In this document: positions 11,601 to 23,028 of the stretch, piece after piece
Numbering within the stretch: position 1 is the stretch's first letter
Layout: the number at the start of each line of letters is the position of its first letter
The notes under the pieces: generated by a model
Database searches by the model: none
Told to the model about the DNA's origin: nothing
The model's input: only the letters and a program-made list of their open reading frames with translations
Program-made: the position numbers and the translations under genes
Assembly (NCBI GenBank): GCA_019914995.1
Contig: CM034130.1
Span: forward strand, 2,666,001 to 2,730,000
Source: Acanthochlamys bracteata
Lineage: Eukaryota; Streptophyta; Magnoliopsida; Pandanales; Velloziaceae
Length of the DNA stretch: 64,000 bases
Reading direction: 5' to 3'

Positions 11601-13893
11601 CTGATAGTAACGCTCTATTGCAATACCCAGATAATGGAGGTCTCAAAGTTAACCCTATATTTTCTGGGATTGAATCGGAACAGTTGTTGAATATGCTATT
11701 ACAATCCCACACATCAAATCTGAATGGACAAATTGAATGTGGTCCACCACCATATAGTAATACTTTTCGTAACATCACATGTAGCAATATCCCCAGTATA
11801 TTTTCTTCCACCCGGTCAGTAGTTGGTACATCGACAAGCACAATTCTCCAGCAAGAATGTGTTGATAGAACAGCAAATCAGCAGGAAAGCCAGGTACCTG
11901 TAATGCAAAATTTTCCAACACAAATTAAAAGGAATGTCAGTCATGAAAATCAACATGGTCCTGACAGAATAGTGTGTGCCTCTTTTGCAACTATGAAGCC
12001 AAGTGAAACTAACATAGAGACATCAACTGCAGAGGAAAAACCTTCAAATAAAGGTCAGAAAAAAGAGCAAACAACTCCAGAGAGTTCAGATGAATCAATT
12101 ACTTCGAGAGCAGATGTAAAAATAACCGTAGAAGGAAATAAATCAGATGAGCTTTTAGTGAATAGTTCTGATACATCATTTCGAAAACCAACCTCAGAGC
12201 TAAGGCACCAGCCTCCGGCAGACCAAAAAGTGTTTAATGTAGTGCACACACCTAAGCAGAACATTCTGAGTTCTAAAGATCAAGAAGTGCAAATTAACAA
12301 ACAGAATAGTTGCCAGGTACCTCAACAACAGTTCAAGCTGAATATTAACCAAGAATTGAGCACCATCAGCAACCAATCAGTGCATCCTGATACTGAACAT
12401 TTGTTTTCGCACTATTCTGGTCATCAACTTTCACCTGCTCCATTGAGAGTGGGAGGCTCTTGTAAGATGGATCCGCTACATTTATCTGCAACAGAGAACA
12501 ATCCCAACACCCTGGGAGATGCATTTACCACTTTGAATCAAGAAAATTTTAATGCTTTGGACGTGTTTCAATTTTCATATGGTTCTGACACACTTGCTCC
12601 CCTATACATTTCGACACTGGCAAATGCATGCTTTGGATCTCAGGAGCTAAATTCACACCAAGAACAGAATGCTACAGCATCTGTCCTGTCATCTATGGTG
12701 CATGGGTCAACATTTCAAGAAGGTACAGCTTTACAGAATATATCTGGCATTCAAGATTTATCTGTTGAGAATCGTAACCTGAAGACAGTTTACAGTGACG
12801 TCCAGATTCAAGCTTGTAACGGAAGCATTATTACTGATCCGTGCAGTACAAGTTCTATCTTTGATAGCTTTAACACATTGAAGGATTCAAATTATGATTT
12901 TCTTCCGGATTGCCTGGTTAGTAACGTGGGTTCTGAGCAGGATCTCCAGTCTCAGATTACATCCACTAGCCTTGTAGACTCTCAGGCCTTTGCCTTACGG
13001 GATTGCGCTGTTGGTGCCTCTTCCAGTAGTATTGATGCTAATGAGTATAGTCCTTTAAACAATGGTTCCTGGAAGCCAGTATGTCCACAGCCTCTGCGAA
13101 CGTACACAAAGGTATCGACATCACAGGACATTTTAGGTCATGTTTATATTACTATGGAAAGATAGTTTCAGAACTTCTACAAAAATTTAATCTTCAATTC
13201 TTTTGTGCGGCACAGGTCCAAAAGCTAGGATCTGTGGGAAGGTCAATAGACATCACTCGTTTCAAAAATTATGAAGACTTGAAGTCTACTATTGCACGCA
13301 TGTTTGGACTTGAAGGGCAGCTAGAAAACCCAAATTGTTCCGAGTGGAAGCTTGTGTATGTTGACTATGAGAATGATGTTCTGCTTGTTGGCGATGATCC
13401 ATGGGAGTAAGTTCTCTATATCCGCACCTACCATAAGCCTTTTTCTGTGTTTATTACTCCAAGCCTGCACAAGCTGAAAATGTCTTTTTACAAGAGTGAG
13501 GCATTTATAAATTTTTAGCTACAAAGACAGTAAGTAATTCAAAGATATAACTGAGTTTTTGCAGCTTTTCATATTTTCTGTTTACGGACGTAAGCTTTTA
13601 CCCATGGATCATTGACATTGTAAATTTTGCCAATGTCATCCACTCAAGGTTCCTCTTTGAATTGTCTTCCAAAGTATTGCCATTACCTTATAGAAAGTTG
13701 TTGGTGATGATCATTCCTTACTGTTTGTAGGGAATTTGTCAGTTGTGTTCGGTGCATCAGGATCTTATCAGCTAATGAAGTACAGGAGATGATCCACGAG
13801 GAAACGCAAGTTATGAACAGTTCCACACTAAATGAAATAAATAGGAGTCCGTCGCTTAACTGTGTCGACGAATGGGATCAACAAGTTCCTTGA
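8679..13893 (+). CDS. ARF5: Auxin response factor 5 (MONOPTEROS), activator ARF
   Basis: Nuclear transcription factor that binds auxin-response elements and drives embryo axis, vascular and flower patterning; repressed through Aux/IAA partners. Fourteen exons: 8679..8754, 8845..8957, 9216..9314, 9400..9456, 9573..9725, 9793..9877, 10082..10172, 10409..10573, 10641..10760, 11115..11190, 11265..11400, 11574..13111, 13216..13406, 13731..13893; total 3063 nt, 1020 residues (Arabidopsis 902). The N terminus has LLEEMKLL then [16 protein letters not shown]. The B3 domain spans about 136-238 ([36 protein letters not shown]), and the auxin-response domain about 260-390. A long middle region (391-903, one exon) is followed by the PB1 domain with [32 protein letters not shown]. 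The N terminus, [18 protein letters not shown] and QSQIT..S..DSQAF motifs point to ARF5 rather than ARF6/7/8/19. The ATG at 8679 fits the family; all phases close. Confidence 0.96.
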
Positions 13894-15424
13894 AGCGAAG
13901 ATTAGGCGCCCTTTATGTTTATCCTGACACTCTTGCTGCTACAATACTTGAATGGTAGTTTGACAAGAGAATCATGTAGTCCCATCATATGCACTACAAA
14001 CAAATGAATCGCTGCAAGTCTATGAAATCTGTAAATTGTGGTAGCTAAATGTTATTATGTAGCTGTTAGTCTTTGTAGGTTAGGCTGCTGGGGAAGGTGT
14101 AATTGTAGTAGCTCCTGAAGTACAATATACTGAGGACTTGTAACCTAGAATCGCTTATATGCTTTCCATCATTTAATGGAAGTTTTCTGTTCTTCCAGTT
14201 TCTTGTTTTATAACGACATCTAAAGACAGTTCAGCAGCATATACATTTTATTGCTATTTCTTTACATCAGAACAGCAGCTCCTAAGTAATGGTTGAACAT
14301 ATTTTGACTAAAAAGCCGAAGAAAGAAGAGTTGGTAAGACATAATAATATAAGAGAGAAATTCTTAAGAGATGACTTGATTGAACTCTGTACTGTACATT
14401 TATGCAGAGAACTAGATTCAGAAAAGGCAACGAGCAGTTTAAACTTAAAAGAGAGCCAGCCATCCACTTTTGTGATTGATTATAGCAAGTTATTGCATAT
14501 TCTTTTCAAATTTTTGTTTCTCAATAAGCCTTCTAAAATTCTCCACAAATTCTTCTAAAATATTTGATAGGCCTAAATGAATTGTATGTTATAAAATTAT
14601 TATATGTATAAGTTTTCTTTTAAATCAAAAGAAATGGTTTCCAATAAAACTAAAAAAAAAAAGAACTGCTTTTTCCATTTTGAGCATTTTTTCTTCCATT
14701 TTGTTACAAAATCAGAGCAGAATGTGATTTAAATAATTCCCTGAACTTCTGATTTCGCATTCTATAATATACTTTTCTGGGTATAACATTCTATAATATA
14801 CTTTCATTCCAACAGAAAATAACAGGAACAAGCAAGATGAAAAAGACTACCTTGGTGACTGACAAGAAGCAACATCCAATAAATTAACTATATTGTCTCA
14901 CAAGAAAATCAAACAATACGTAAATCTTCAAAGATGACAAGTAACTAAAATGTCATAAAAAAACAATGATTATTTACAAAATACCAGCACGATTCCAACA
15001 AATCAACACAACTTTTGTTAATTAAAGGCTTAAAAGAATGCAAACAATGCACAAAGCGACTTGAATCAGATCATCTTTTCGAATTAAACAAAGCAAACAA
15101 GAGCTTCAAGAACAAGGAGTTTAATCAATAACGTTCTTGTGTACTTTTTCAGCTCAAGCAAAATTTACAGTTCTCGCAATGAATCAATGAGAAACATACA
15201 AGTTTACTCCACTTACATATGTCATCAGCATACGAGATGAAATGCCCGTTGAGCCAACATCTATTTTCCACACAGGAATTAAGAACAACAAATTGTGTAG
15301 CATCTATGGTTCCAAATGAGAACCAAATTTAACATAAAAGAATGATAGGCATCTTAAGGCATACCTTTGTGTCTTCGACACTGTATTCTCATTTACTATT
15401 TTCCCAACCAATATGCTTCGGCAT
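13894..15424. other. Convergent 3' regions of ARF5 and the methyltransferase gene
   Basis: The first ~280 bp after the ARF5 stop probably form its 3' UTR. The rest is ordinary AT-rich sequence, and the right part likely holds the 3' UTR of the minus-strand methyltransferase gene. No further gene or repeat is supported. Confidence 0.5.
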
Positions 15425-16609
15425 TCAAACTCTAGGCGGTTTCTGCAAGACAGCTGATAGGTAAACTTGCAACTTTCTAGAAGCATCTGGTCGTTCTCTA
15501 ACTACCCACTTTAGCTTCTTAAACCCTAGCTTCTCAATCAACCTAGCTATCACTCTCTTCCTCTCCTCATCCCCGCACTGATAATTATCTATCCAAAACA
15601 GCCCTCCAGTTCGCAACACCCTATCAATATCAAACACCAAAAACTCCAACGCATTCATCCCTTCAATCAACTGTGCCGACCCAGCAGCACCTTCATCAAG
15701 CCCACGCATAGCATGGACCAAATCAAACACCGAATCATAAAACGGGAACCTGTGTGCCGGACTAATCATCAAAGGAAACAATCCCCTAGCTGCCGCAACG
15801 TCACCACCGTCCAAGGTAGTAGTCACAACAGTCACATTCTTCTCAGCCATTCTCGCCGCAAAGTTCCCGCCACCACCAGCAATATCAAGCCCCGTCCGAA
15901 CCACACCCTTTGCCAACGCCAACACTTTGTCAATCTTAAAATCCAACTCATCACGAATTTTCACAAACAGGTTATAATCAAACCCATTATAACCTCCGCG
16001 GCCAGAAAAACCTGTCGAATGCCATAGTGATGAAGGAAACGGATTCAACTGCAAAGGCAACGAAGACAAACGAGTCCAGCAACGGCGGCGAGGCAATGGT
16101 TCGCAAGCTTTCGAGATCAATTTACGAGCTGAAGAATAAGAATCGACAGGGCAAATCGAGTGTGGATCGTAAGTCATGAAGATCGACAATGCGTCGGTGG
16201 ATCGAGCGCAGAGGTGACCGACGGATGAGGTCATCGATGTGATCCCCGACCTGGAATCCTGGCCGAGAGGCAACGGGTGCCGAGCGAGGAAAAGCTTGAG
16301 CTCAGGCGGTAACGATGGTTTGGAAGGATCGATCGTGTCGAAACCAGAGAGATCGCGTTGGATCTGGTGAAGCCTTCGTTCAGACATCTCGATCTCGCGC
16401 AAGATTAATGAAACGTGTTCGGATATCAAAGAAAGGTTTCGATTTTGTTGGTGATGAGAAGAATGGTGATAAGTGAAGGCGTAGAACGCGAAGAGATTTG
16501 TTGTAAGAACAGAGAAGAGCATAATAAGGTGAAGAGCAGAGGAGCAGATCGGCACGCGGCGGAATCTTACCGTGCCGTCGCCGATTTTGAGAGAAACGGA
16601 GCCGGTCAT
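15425..16609 (-). CDS. Membrane-anchored SAM-dependent methyltransferase-like protein (At1g29790 type)
   Basis: Single-exon gene of 394 residues. I start it at the ATG giving MTGSVSLKIGDGTVRFRR, the usual N terminus of this plant family, rather than an in-frame ATG 27 nt upstream. One hydrophobic segment (about residues 23-45, ALHLIMLFSVLTTNLFAFYA) suggests a Golgi-type or other endomembrane anchor with the C-terminal domain facing the lumen. The C-terminal part is a methyltransferase fold: the SAM-binding loop is TGLDIAGGGGNFAARM (about 240-255), followed by the segments FDLVHAMRGLDE and ALEFLVFDIDRVLRTGGLFW. The family is annotated as probable methyltransferase; substrate unknown. Complete and intact. 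Its nearest upstream neighbour, MSRA5, is divergent and 2.4 kb away. Confidence 0.9.
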   Translation of the reverse strand: MTGSVSLKIGDGTVRFRRVPICSSALHLIMLFSVLTTNLFAFYAFTYHHSSHHQQNRNLSLISEHVSLILREIEMSERRLHQIQRDLSGFDTIDPSKPSLPPELKLFLARHPLPLGQDSRSGITSMTSSVGHLCARSTDALSIFMTYDPHSICPVDSYSSARKLISKACEPLPRRRCWTRLSSLPLQLNPFPSSLWHSTGFSGRGGYNGFDYNLFVKIRDELDFKIDKVLALAKGVVRTGLDIAGGGGNFAARMAEKNVTVVTTTLDGGDVAAARGLFPLMISPAHRFPFYDSVFDLVHAMRGLDEGAAGSAQLIEGMNALEFLVFDIDRVLRTGGLFWIDNYQCGDEERKRVIARLIEKLGFKKLKWVVRERPDASRKLQVYLSAVLQKPPRV

Positions 16610-17640
16610 TTGTGTTGCGGTGAGAATATGGTTCACTGCTGCTTAAGCTCACCGCTCTAAGCAAGTAAACTCCTCAGGTGAGCGAGTAGTCAATTCCCGG
16701 TGATTTCGCGGAGAAGAAGAAAGAGTGAAGACTAGTGCCTGTAAAAGCGCGTTTCTTTTGCTCGGAGTTTCTGAATTTTGTTACCATAAATTTTTAATAA
16801 AATTTTTATATTTATTTATTACTAAAAATAAATTTCAGTTAAAAATCAAATAAATTAAATTAATACTATTCTAAAAATAAATTGAGAATACTTTTATAAA
16901 TAAATAAATAAATATTTGAAAGTAATTATAAAAAAGATTTTTTTAAAAAACGAATATTATTTATCTTATTTTAAAAAAGAAATAATAATATAATTTTAAA
17001 TATAACTTTTTAATTTTGTAATAAATTTTATAAAAAATTATTTTAAAATATGAAAGAAGTAAAATGAAATTTTTTGAAAAACGGAAATTTAAAATGCTTT
17101 TAAAATAGAATTAAACTGAATAAAAAATATTTTTGTTAAAAATAAGTTTTATTTTTTTATTTGAAAAAATAATAAAGCTAAGTAAAAAATATATATAATT
17201 TTTAATATTTTTAATATTTAAATAAATTTTAAATATTTATAAATATATATAAATAATATAAAACAAAAAAAAATGAACCTTTTAAGAAAGGTTTTCCCAA
17301 ACGCCCGCTCAAAAAAGAGTTTGTAAATACGTCGCCCTAACAGAAACAAGGTTTGGTCTGTTGCATAGATTTAGAGTACCAAAGATAGTGAGATTGAATC
17401 CAGACTGGAAGCAGGCTTTTATTTGCTTAGCGAGATCTAGATCTGATGCGGACGTAAATGGGCCTGCTATATTATTAAAAGGCCCTAAAAACCAACTTAT
17501 TCTGACATTTTTTAAAATTTCTAGCGATAATACAACCGTCTACCTAATCAATATTTATAGTGCCAAATTTGACATTTAAAAAGATTTTTTTCAATAAATG
17601 TTTTCTTAAGAGAATTTAAAATTTTAAAATATAACCTATA
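16610..17640. other. Methyltransferase 5' region then AT-rich repeats
   Basis: The first 150 bp include the probable 5' UTR and core promoter of the minus-strand methyltransferase gene. From 16780 to 17290 the DNA is almost purely A/T with several family A-like tracts (for instance a TTTTATTTTTTTATTTGAAA run near 17150 and an end GAAAGG..CCCAAACGCCCGC near 17285-17308). No coding region is seen. Confidence 0.5.
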
Positions 17641-17654
17641 TATATATATTAGAA

Positions 17655-18030
17655 ATTATATGTATATCTGCGTACATCGATTCAGTTCTACTGATATAAA
17701 ATTTTAGATATGATCTTTCCTGTTAAATATAAAGTACAATAAGTAGATAATATATTGACAAAATTTCAAACCCAATCAGATCAAGAATTAATTCTTATCA
17801 AACATCTTGATTAATATGACAAAAAAAAAAAAAAATTAAACATATATATATATGTATATATATTTTCATGTTGATCAAGAAGTTAAATGAAAGTTTGATT
17901 TAAATCCGATTAAACTAAAATTTTATCAATATATTTTTTATTTATAATTTTTTATATTCAATATTGAATGTCATAATTAAAATTTTGTACCGATAAAATT
18001 GAACCGATGTGTATTGATGTGTGTCATATA
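17655..18030. repeat. Long foldback (inverted-repeat) element
   Basis: The left arm (about 17674-17820, starting ACATCGATTCAG and ending CTTGATTAATATGA) aligns along nearly its whole length with the reverse complement of the right arm (about 17866-18010, starting TCATGTTGATCAAG and ending GAACCGATGT). A loop of about 45 bp of A-tract and TATATA lies between. The arms are diverged but alignable throughout, and weaker pairing extends a further 15-20 bp outward. It has the shape of a foldback MITE. No coding content. Confidence 0.7.
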
Positions 18031-18183
18031 TATATATTATTTTTAGACAAATTCAAAAAATTATAATTAATTCCTTTTGTTTTTGAAGCTTTTTGTTTTA
18101 ACAATTTCATTAAAGGATTACAGTAAGAAGTACTTTTTAGGTTTTTAGAACAACAAGAGCCGTCGTAAGAAAGAACAAGAGAG

Positions 18184-18282
18184 ACTCGGGTTTGGACTCG
18201 GGCTGTAGCCAGCATGGTTGAGGTTCGGGTTAACTCGGGTTTGGACTCGGGCTGTAGCCAGACATGGTTGAGGTTCGGGTTA
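18184..18282. repeat. Two-copy 49-bp tandem repeat, GC-richer than surroundings
   Basis: The unit ACTCGGGTTTGGACTCGGGC..GAGGTTCGGGTT occurs at 18184-18232 and again at 18233-18282, differing by one inserted base. Within the unit, ACTCGGGTTTGG/ACTCGGGC is itself partly repeated. Confidence 0.8.
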
Positions 18283-18966
18283 AGTGCGTAGAATGTTCAC
18301 CCTTACTATCACTGCTTTTTAATTAAGAAGTATTTATAATAAAAACTCTTTTTATGATAAAATTTTTTTATAATTTAAAAACAAACTTAGCTTTATTGAA
18401 TTAAAAAAATAATTATATATAAAATTATAGATATAAGCTTTCTGTTTTTTTAGTAAAATAATTCTATAAAATTGTGAAAAAAATTTAGTTCTAACATTAT
18501 CATTTAGGACAACTCACTTTTTAGGTGGCGTTTGATTCAACTTTTTTAAAAACTAATTTTTAGTTTTCTTAATATATATTTTTTGTAGCTTTTAAAAATT
18601 TTTTTAAAGTTTTAAAAAGTATAAAAAATTTTATATAATAAAATTTTTTAATTACTTATTTTAATATTTTAAAAAAAATTTCATTTTAAAAAAATTATTT
18701 CAAAATTATTTCTGAATGCCTTTGTAGTAATCAATTTCTAATTCAATTATATTTTAATTACATAGAATTTTTTTTTGACAAATTGTAAGTTTGAATTATT
18801 CTGTGTTTTAAGTTTACTTTAAATTTATTTCTAATTTATATTTTATAATTCAATTTTAAGGAATTTTTTGGTTTAGCGAACTCATTTTCTACCTATTAAA
18901 ATACACACATTGAATGATAAATTTGGTGGGACCTCGTGAAATAATTGATCTGGTTCATGTTCGCTA
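18283..18966. other. AT-rich region upstream of MSRA5
   Basis: Mostly A/T tracts, with a degraded MITE-like block about 18530-18720. The last 80 bp are the likely 5' UTR of MSRA5. No gene seen. Confidence 0.5.
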
Positions 18967-21284
18967 ATGAATGCGAAAAAAATGAAGCTAAAAGAGTTGG
19001 TGCCGATCTGTTTGTTTCTTCTTCTCGCCGCCCGTGAATTGGTGACGGCTATCAGGTTGCCGGAGAAATCGAAGCAATCCAGTGGAGTTGAACAACCGGC
19101 GACAACGAAGATTGCGGTGTTTGCTTTAGGAAGTTTCTGGTGGTCTGAAGCAGAGTTCGGGTGTGTTCCCGGCGTGGTTAGCACCGTCGTTGGATACGCC
19201 GGCGGAACAAAGGTTAACCCTGAGTTTCGCAATATCGGGGATCACGCTGAATGCGTTCAGGTTCTCTATCTGTCTCCTACAAATTATTTACTGTATATGA
19301 TTATGTTGGATTTGTTATCTCAAGTTTGCAAGCGATCTATATTGCTGAAGTGATTGGGAAAAGTTAATGTGGAAATATACGGTTATGCAGCTTTTTCCTT
19401 AGGATTGCTTTTTTCTCTTCGCTAGGGATGCATGCAGATTTGATAATGAAATTGCAGTATTACTTCATGAGTTGTTAGTTTAAGAGGCTTATTTTTGTGC
19501 ATGCAGGTTGAATATGATCCCAGATTGATACAGTTTAAGCAGCTTTTGGATGTCTTTTGGGTTAGTCATGACTCTCGGGAAGTTTATGGCCAAGGACCAG
19601 ATGTTGGTAATCAGTATAGGTAATTAACTTTTTATGTCGCATTGTTAGGTGACCATTGGTAGCATTGTATAATCGTAAGTTTCTTGATATGGCATGGGGC
19701 TGGTCAAGCTTTTCAGAATTTCCCGATTATATGACACCAATTGTGTTTACATGATAAATTGGAGGAAATTGTTTATTCTTCAAATTCGGTATAAATTTCA
19801 GAACAAAGCTAGAAAACAAACTACCATGAAAATTGTTAATGTTGATTCATTAAAATTGTTGAGAAATGCGGCAATGTACCCAGCTTCTTAATGCATAAAC
19901 TATGTACTCCAGCTCCTTAATGCATAAACTGTGTGCAAGGTTAGTCCCTGTCGAACTGCCACCTTTAGTGAGCTAGCTTTGCATATAACCTCCAAGATCA
20001 TGAACCCATTGAAAGCATCTCAATAAGCCAAATTTCCATCTCCAGAAACCAAGATCTTTAAACTACACAAGACTGGCTACTAACTGAAACTTTCCATAAA
20101 AGCATGTATTTGTGCAATATTTCTTATAGAACACTTTTGATGGCTTAAGTCTTCATAACTTAAGATGTATAATTTAACGAGTGAGTTTCAATTGAAGCCT
20201 TTCCCTGGTGAAATTTGTAGGTCTATAATTTTCACTAATGGTACTCAAGAGGCTAGATTGGCTGCTGCAAGCAAAGAAAGAGAACAGACAAAAGATAGGA
20301 GCAGCATTGTGACTACTCAAATACAGCAGCTACGCACATTCTACATTGCTGAATCTGAGCATCAGGTGTCTGTCTCATTTTGCACAACCTTTATCTTATA
20401 GGACCTGTTTGAGGGGGTGGCGGGGGGTTGCAAAATTTGTGTTGGAATGGGACTTAGTTGGATCTATGCAAATAAGTGATATTGTGGCATAGATACTATT
20501 AAAATTGTTCTCAGGAGTTGTTAGTTTTTTCAGTTGTAACTTATGCAAAGGCTTCTATTTCTATGCTTGCATTTAGGGGAAGAATGCTTGAAGGATAGGT
20601 CATTGAAGTTAATCCACCTTTGATCATGAATTGAGAGAAATCAAGGTTGTTAGATAAGCTGTATGCTGAAACTTATGTGAAGAATTTATTTATCTGTTGC
20701 TCTTAGGGAAGAATGCTTGAAGGATAGTTCATGAGCATTAATAGTCAAATGGCTTGATCATTATATGTTATGGTCCTCAGTCTTCACATATTGATAGAGT
20801 CTAGCTTTAAAATATTATTCAGCATATCCTAAGTTATAATGGATGTTTGAATTTATTCAGCCAACTCATATATGCTAGTTATTCATGCTTAAATCCCTCA
20901 GAGTTACATCTGTATACATTTAGTGTAGCACCAAACTCAAATATTATAAAAAGATTTTAGACAGAAATATGTATATTGGCTTTCATTATGAAAAGTTGAA
21001 ATATATTAGAGCTAGGGAGGTTCTTCAGTCTCTTTTTAGTAGATGTAGAACTGATTCTCTCTAAATCGTTGGACCAAATTCTGCAGAAATTTCAGTTGAA
21101 GCGCAACAGGTTTTTCCTGCAGTTGATGGGTAACATTCCTGATGAGGAACTAATAAAGTTGAGCTTAGCTGCTAAAGTGAATAGTTATGCTGCCGAGCTT
21201 TGTCCTCCGAGGATCCAGAAGAAAATAGAAGCTAAGATTGATGAAATTATGAAGAATGGTTGGCCTGTCTTGAGAGAAGTTTAG
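18967..21284 (+). CDS. MSRA5: Peptide methionine sulfoxide reductase A5-like, secretory pathway
   Basis: MsrA enzymes reduce methionine-S-sulfoxide in proteins. Exons 18967..19260, 19507..19619, 20221..20365 and 21087..21284 give 750 nt, 249 residues. An N-terminal hydrophobic stretch (ELVPICLFLLLAARELVTA) looks like a signal peptide, matching the A5 type rather than the cytosolic or plastid forms; translation could also start at Met6. The MsrA core is clear: TVVGYAGGTKVNPEFRNIGD, VEYDPRLIQFKQLLDVFW, SHDSREVYGQGPDVGNQYRS and AELCPPRIQKK. The family motif GCFWG reads GSFWW (residues 55-59), so the classical catalytic Cys is Ser56. Cys66, Cys97 and Cys223 remain. I recall Ser at this site in the Arabidopsis A5 protein too, so it is probably lineage-wide and not a local mutation. 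Enzyme activity is uncertain. Confidence 0.92.
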
Positions 21285-22084
21285 TTTGAGTGCTCATGAA
21301 GGGTCTGTGACAGTGACATGTTTTTTGAGGGCTGTATGTAGAAGATTATGCCTGTAAAGCATTTTGGTTTGCAAAATTCTAACTCAAAAGGCGTGGGAAG
21401 TCAAGAAACTTCGAGCTAGGAAGGCTTCTACATCAAGGATTATATAATGATATACAGAGGGAGTGTTACTGATCTAAACGACAGAGGCTTCACTCCCTCT
21501 GAAACAATCTCCTGTTAGCCTTTTGCCAAGCTTTAGATACATTACTTACCTGTACAATGTGAAAGAAATTCTTTTGGCTTGTTATGCTCCAAGCTTTGGA
21601 TGTGGCTGCAAATACATATAGATGTGATGTTCTGATTGGTTGTAGTTACTGAACATGGTAATGCTTTCATAGAGATGTTTGGGGCTACAATTTGGTGAAC
21701 TTGTATTTGTTTCTATTAGTGGCTATGGCAGATTGGTTTGTTAAGCTTTCTACTCTACCGCCTTATGTTTAAGTGATAGATTATGTGATAGTTCTCTGGT
21801 TTTGCTTTGCAATTTGGGTTGTAAACTTAAGGTTCTATATTCATATAGTAAATCATATGATTCAAGGCTATGTTCTTCTAATGCAAGCTGGAGTGAATGC
21901 TTTTTCTTGTTTATTTCTTTTAAATTCAGGTACGTAGCTACTTGAGTTTTGGATGCATGTTTCCAGTGCTTCCTGTTGCTTTGATTAGTAGATTGATGGA
22001 TATGTTCTCTGGTAATGCAAACATGATGTGAACTCTCAATCCTCAACATTCAATAAGAAAACAACGATGGAAGTAAGTTGTTTC
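21285..22084. other. MSRA5 3' UTR and intergenic sequence
   Basis: Non-coding sequence of average composition; the first several hundred bases likely include the MSRA5 3' UTR. Frames on either strand are short and unlike known proteins. No repeat or RNA gene recognised. Confidence 0.5.
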
Positions 22085-22660
22085 AATGTAGGGTATCCTT
22101 TCGTTGAAGAATAGGGAGATGAGGGAATAACTCCTGATCGCCCTCCTCCTTCCCAACTTGTCCAATTAGGCATGTCTTCAAACACCTCTTGCATATGAAA
22201 ACCTGCAGCACCAGGATCACCTTACAGACTGCTTCCGTAGAAACTTCTTGCTAATTTGTTCAAGTGCAGTTTTCCCTTTGATGTTGAGTCTCTCCAGAGA
22301 AGGATGATGTCCTAAATATGGGAGGTCATTGCATCTTCCATAGTTGATAAAAAATAATAATGAATTCTAACTCGAGGCCAGAGATGTGCATCCATCTTGG
22401 GAATGAAAGGGGCTTCAAAACCTTGTATATAGCTAGATGCTTAATCTTCTTTGTAGCTCCTGTCACTTGAGAATTTCTGCACGAGTAGCATATACGCTAC
22501 CGGTGCTACTCTTGAAGACACCCCATTCCAAACTTGATGTATCAATGCGCTCTTTGTGTCTTAGTTGTGCTTCAATGGCCTGTTCTCCTTCTCGAATCTC
22601 GACTATGAGAATCTGTCAATCAAGCACATTACAATCTTTTCAACTCTGCTATGTCGTGGC
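22085..22660 (-). pseudogene. Fragment of an NBS-LRR (NLR) resistance gene
   Basis: Read on the minus strand, short pieces of a coiled-coil-type NLR leucine-rich-repeat region appear in order: a segment with EQAIEAQLRHKERIDTSSLE, then IYKVLKPLSFPRWM, then NDLPYLGHHPSLERLNIKG, then FEDMPNWTSWEGG. These follow the usual order of NLR LRR consensus pieces (leftmost linker, FPSWM, LP.LG.LPSLK.L.I.GM, FE.MPNW..W). Frames change and stops occur between pieces, and no NB-ARC domain is present, so this is a short decayed relic. No intact NLR lies in the window. Confidence 0.6.
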
Positions 22661-22872
22661 CCTTTTCATTTAAACTTGAAACTCAAGTCTCCCGAATTTC
22701 ATAAGGTACTCTAAGGTCTTAGGTAGCACACAAGATCCCCCGTGCACAACCAAAGCTTGCAGATGGTATAACTGACAACATGATTCAGGCGACAACAAAG
22801 AATAATATGGGCGCTTATTTAGAACAAGGGATTCATGTGACAAATAGAATTTGGCACAATTCCAGACAAACA

Positions 22873-23028
22873 TTCTAAAATATTCTATAAAATCTTCTTT
22901 CAAATATAGAAAATATAAAAAAATTTACGTAATAAAAATTTTATTATTATCATTTATTTTTTAAAAAATAAAAAAATAAAATTTATTTTAAAAAAATTCT
23001 AGAAAATGTACTTCCAAACATGCTTTGT
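22873..23028. repeat. AT-rich MITE-like copy, family A
   Basis: Shares the family interior (AAAAAAATTTACGTAATAAA, then AAATAAAAAAATAAAATTTA) and ends near TACTTCCAAACATG. The left end near 22873 (AACATTCTAAAAT) is a weak inverted match. Confidence 0.5.

Noticed and set aside
11145-11841. Two minus-strand open frames inside ARF5
   Set aside because: They are antisense shadows of the conserved ARF5 exons and introns.
16415-16660. 81-codon plus-strand frame opposite the methyltransferase start
   Set aside because: Shadow of the minus-strand coding sequence; the protein does not resemble anything known.
20575-20735. Short direct repeat (GAAGAATGCTTGAAGGATAG) twice in an MSRA5 intron
   Set aside because: About 20 bp only, no element structure; noted as a minor intronic duplication.
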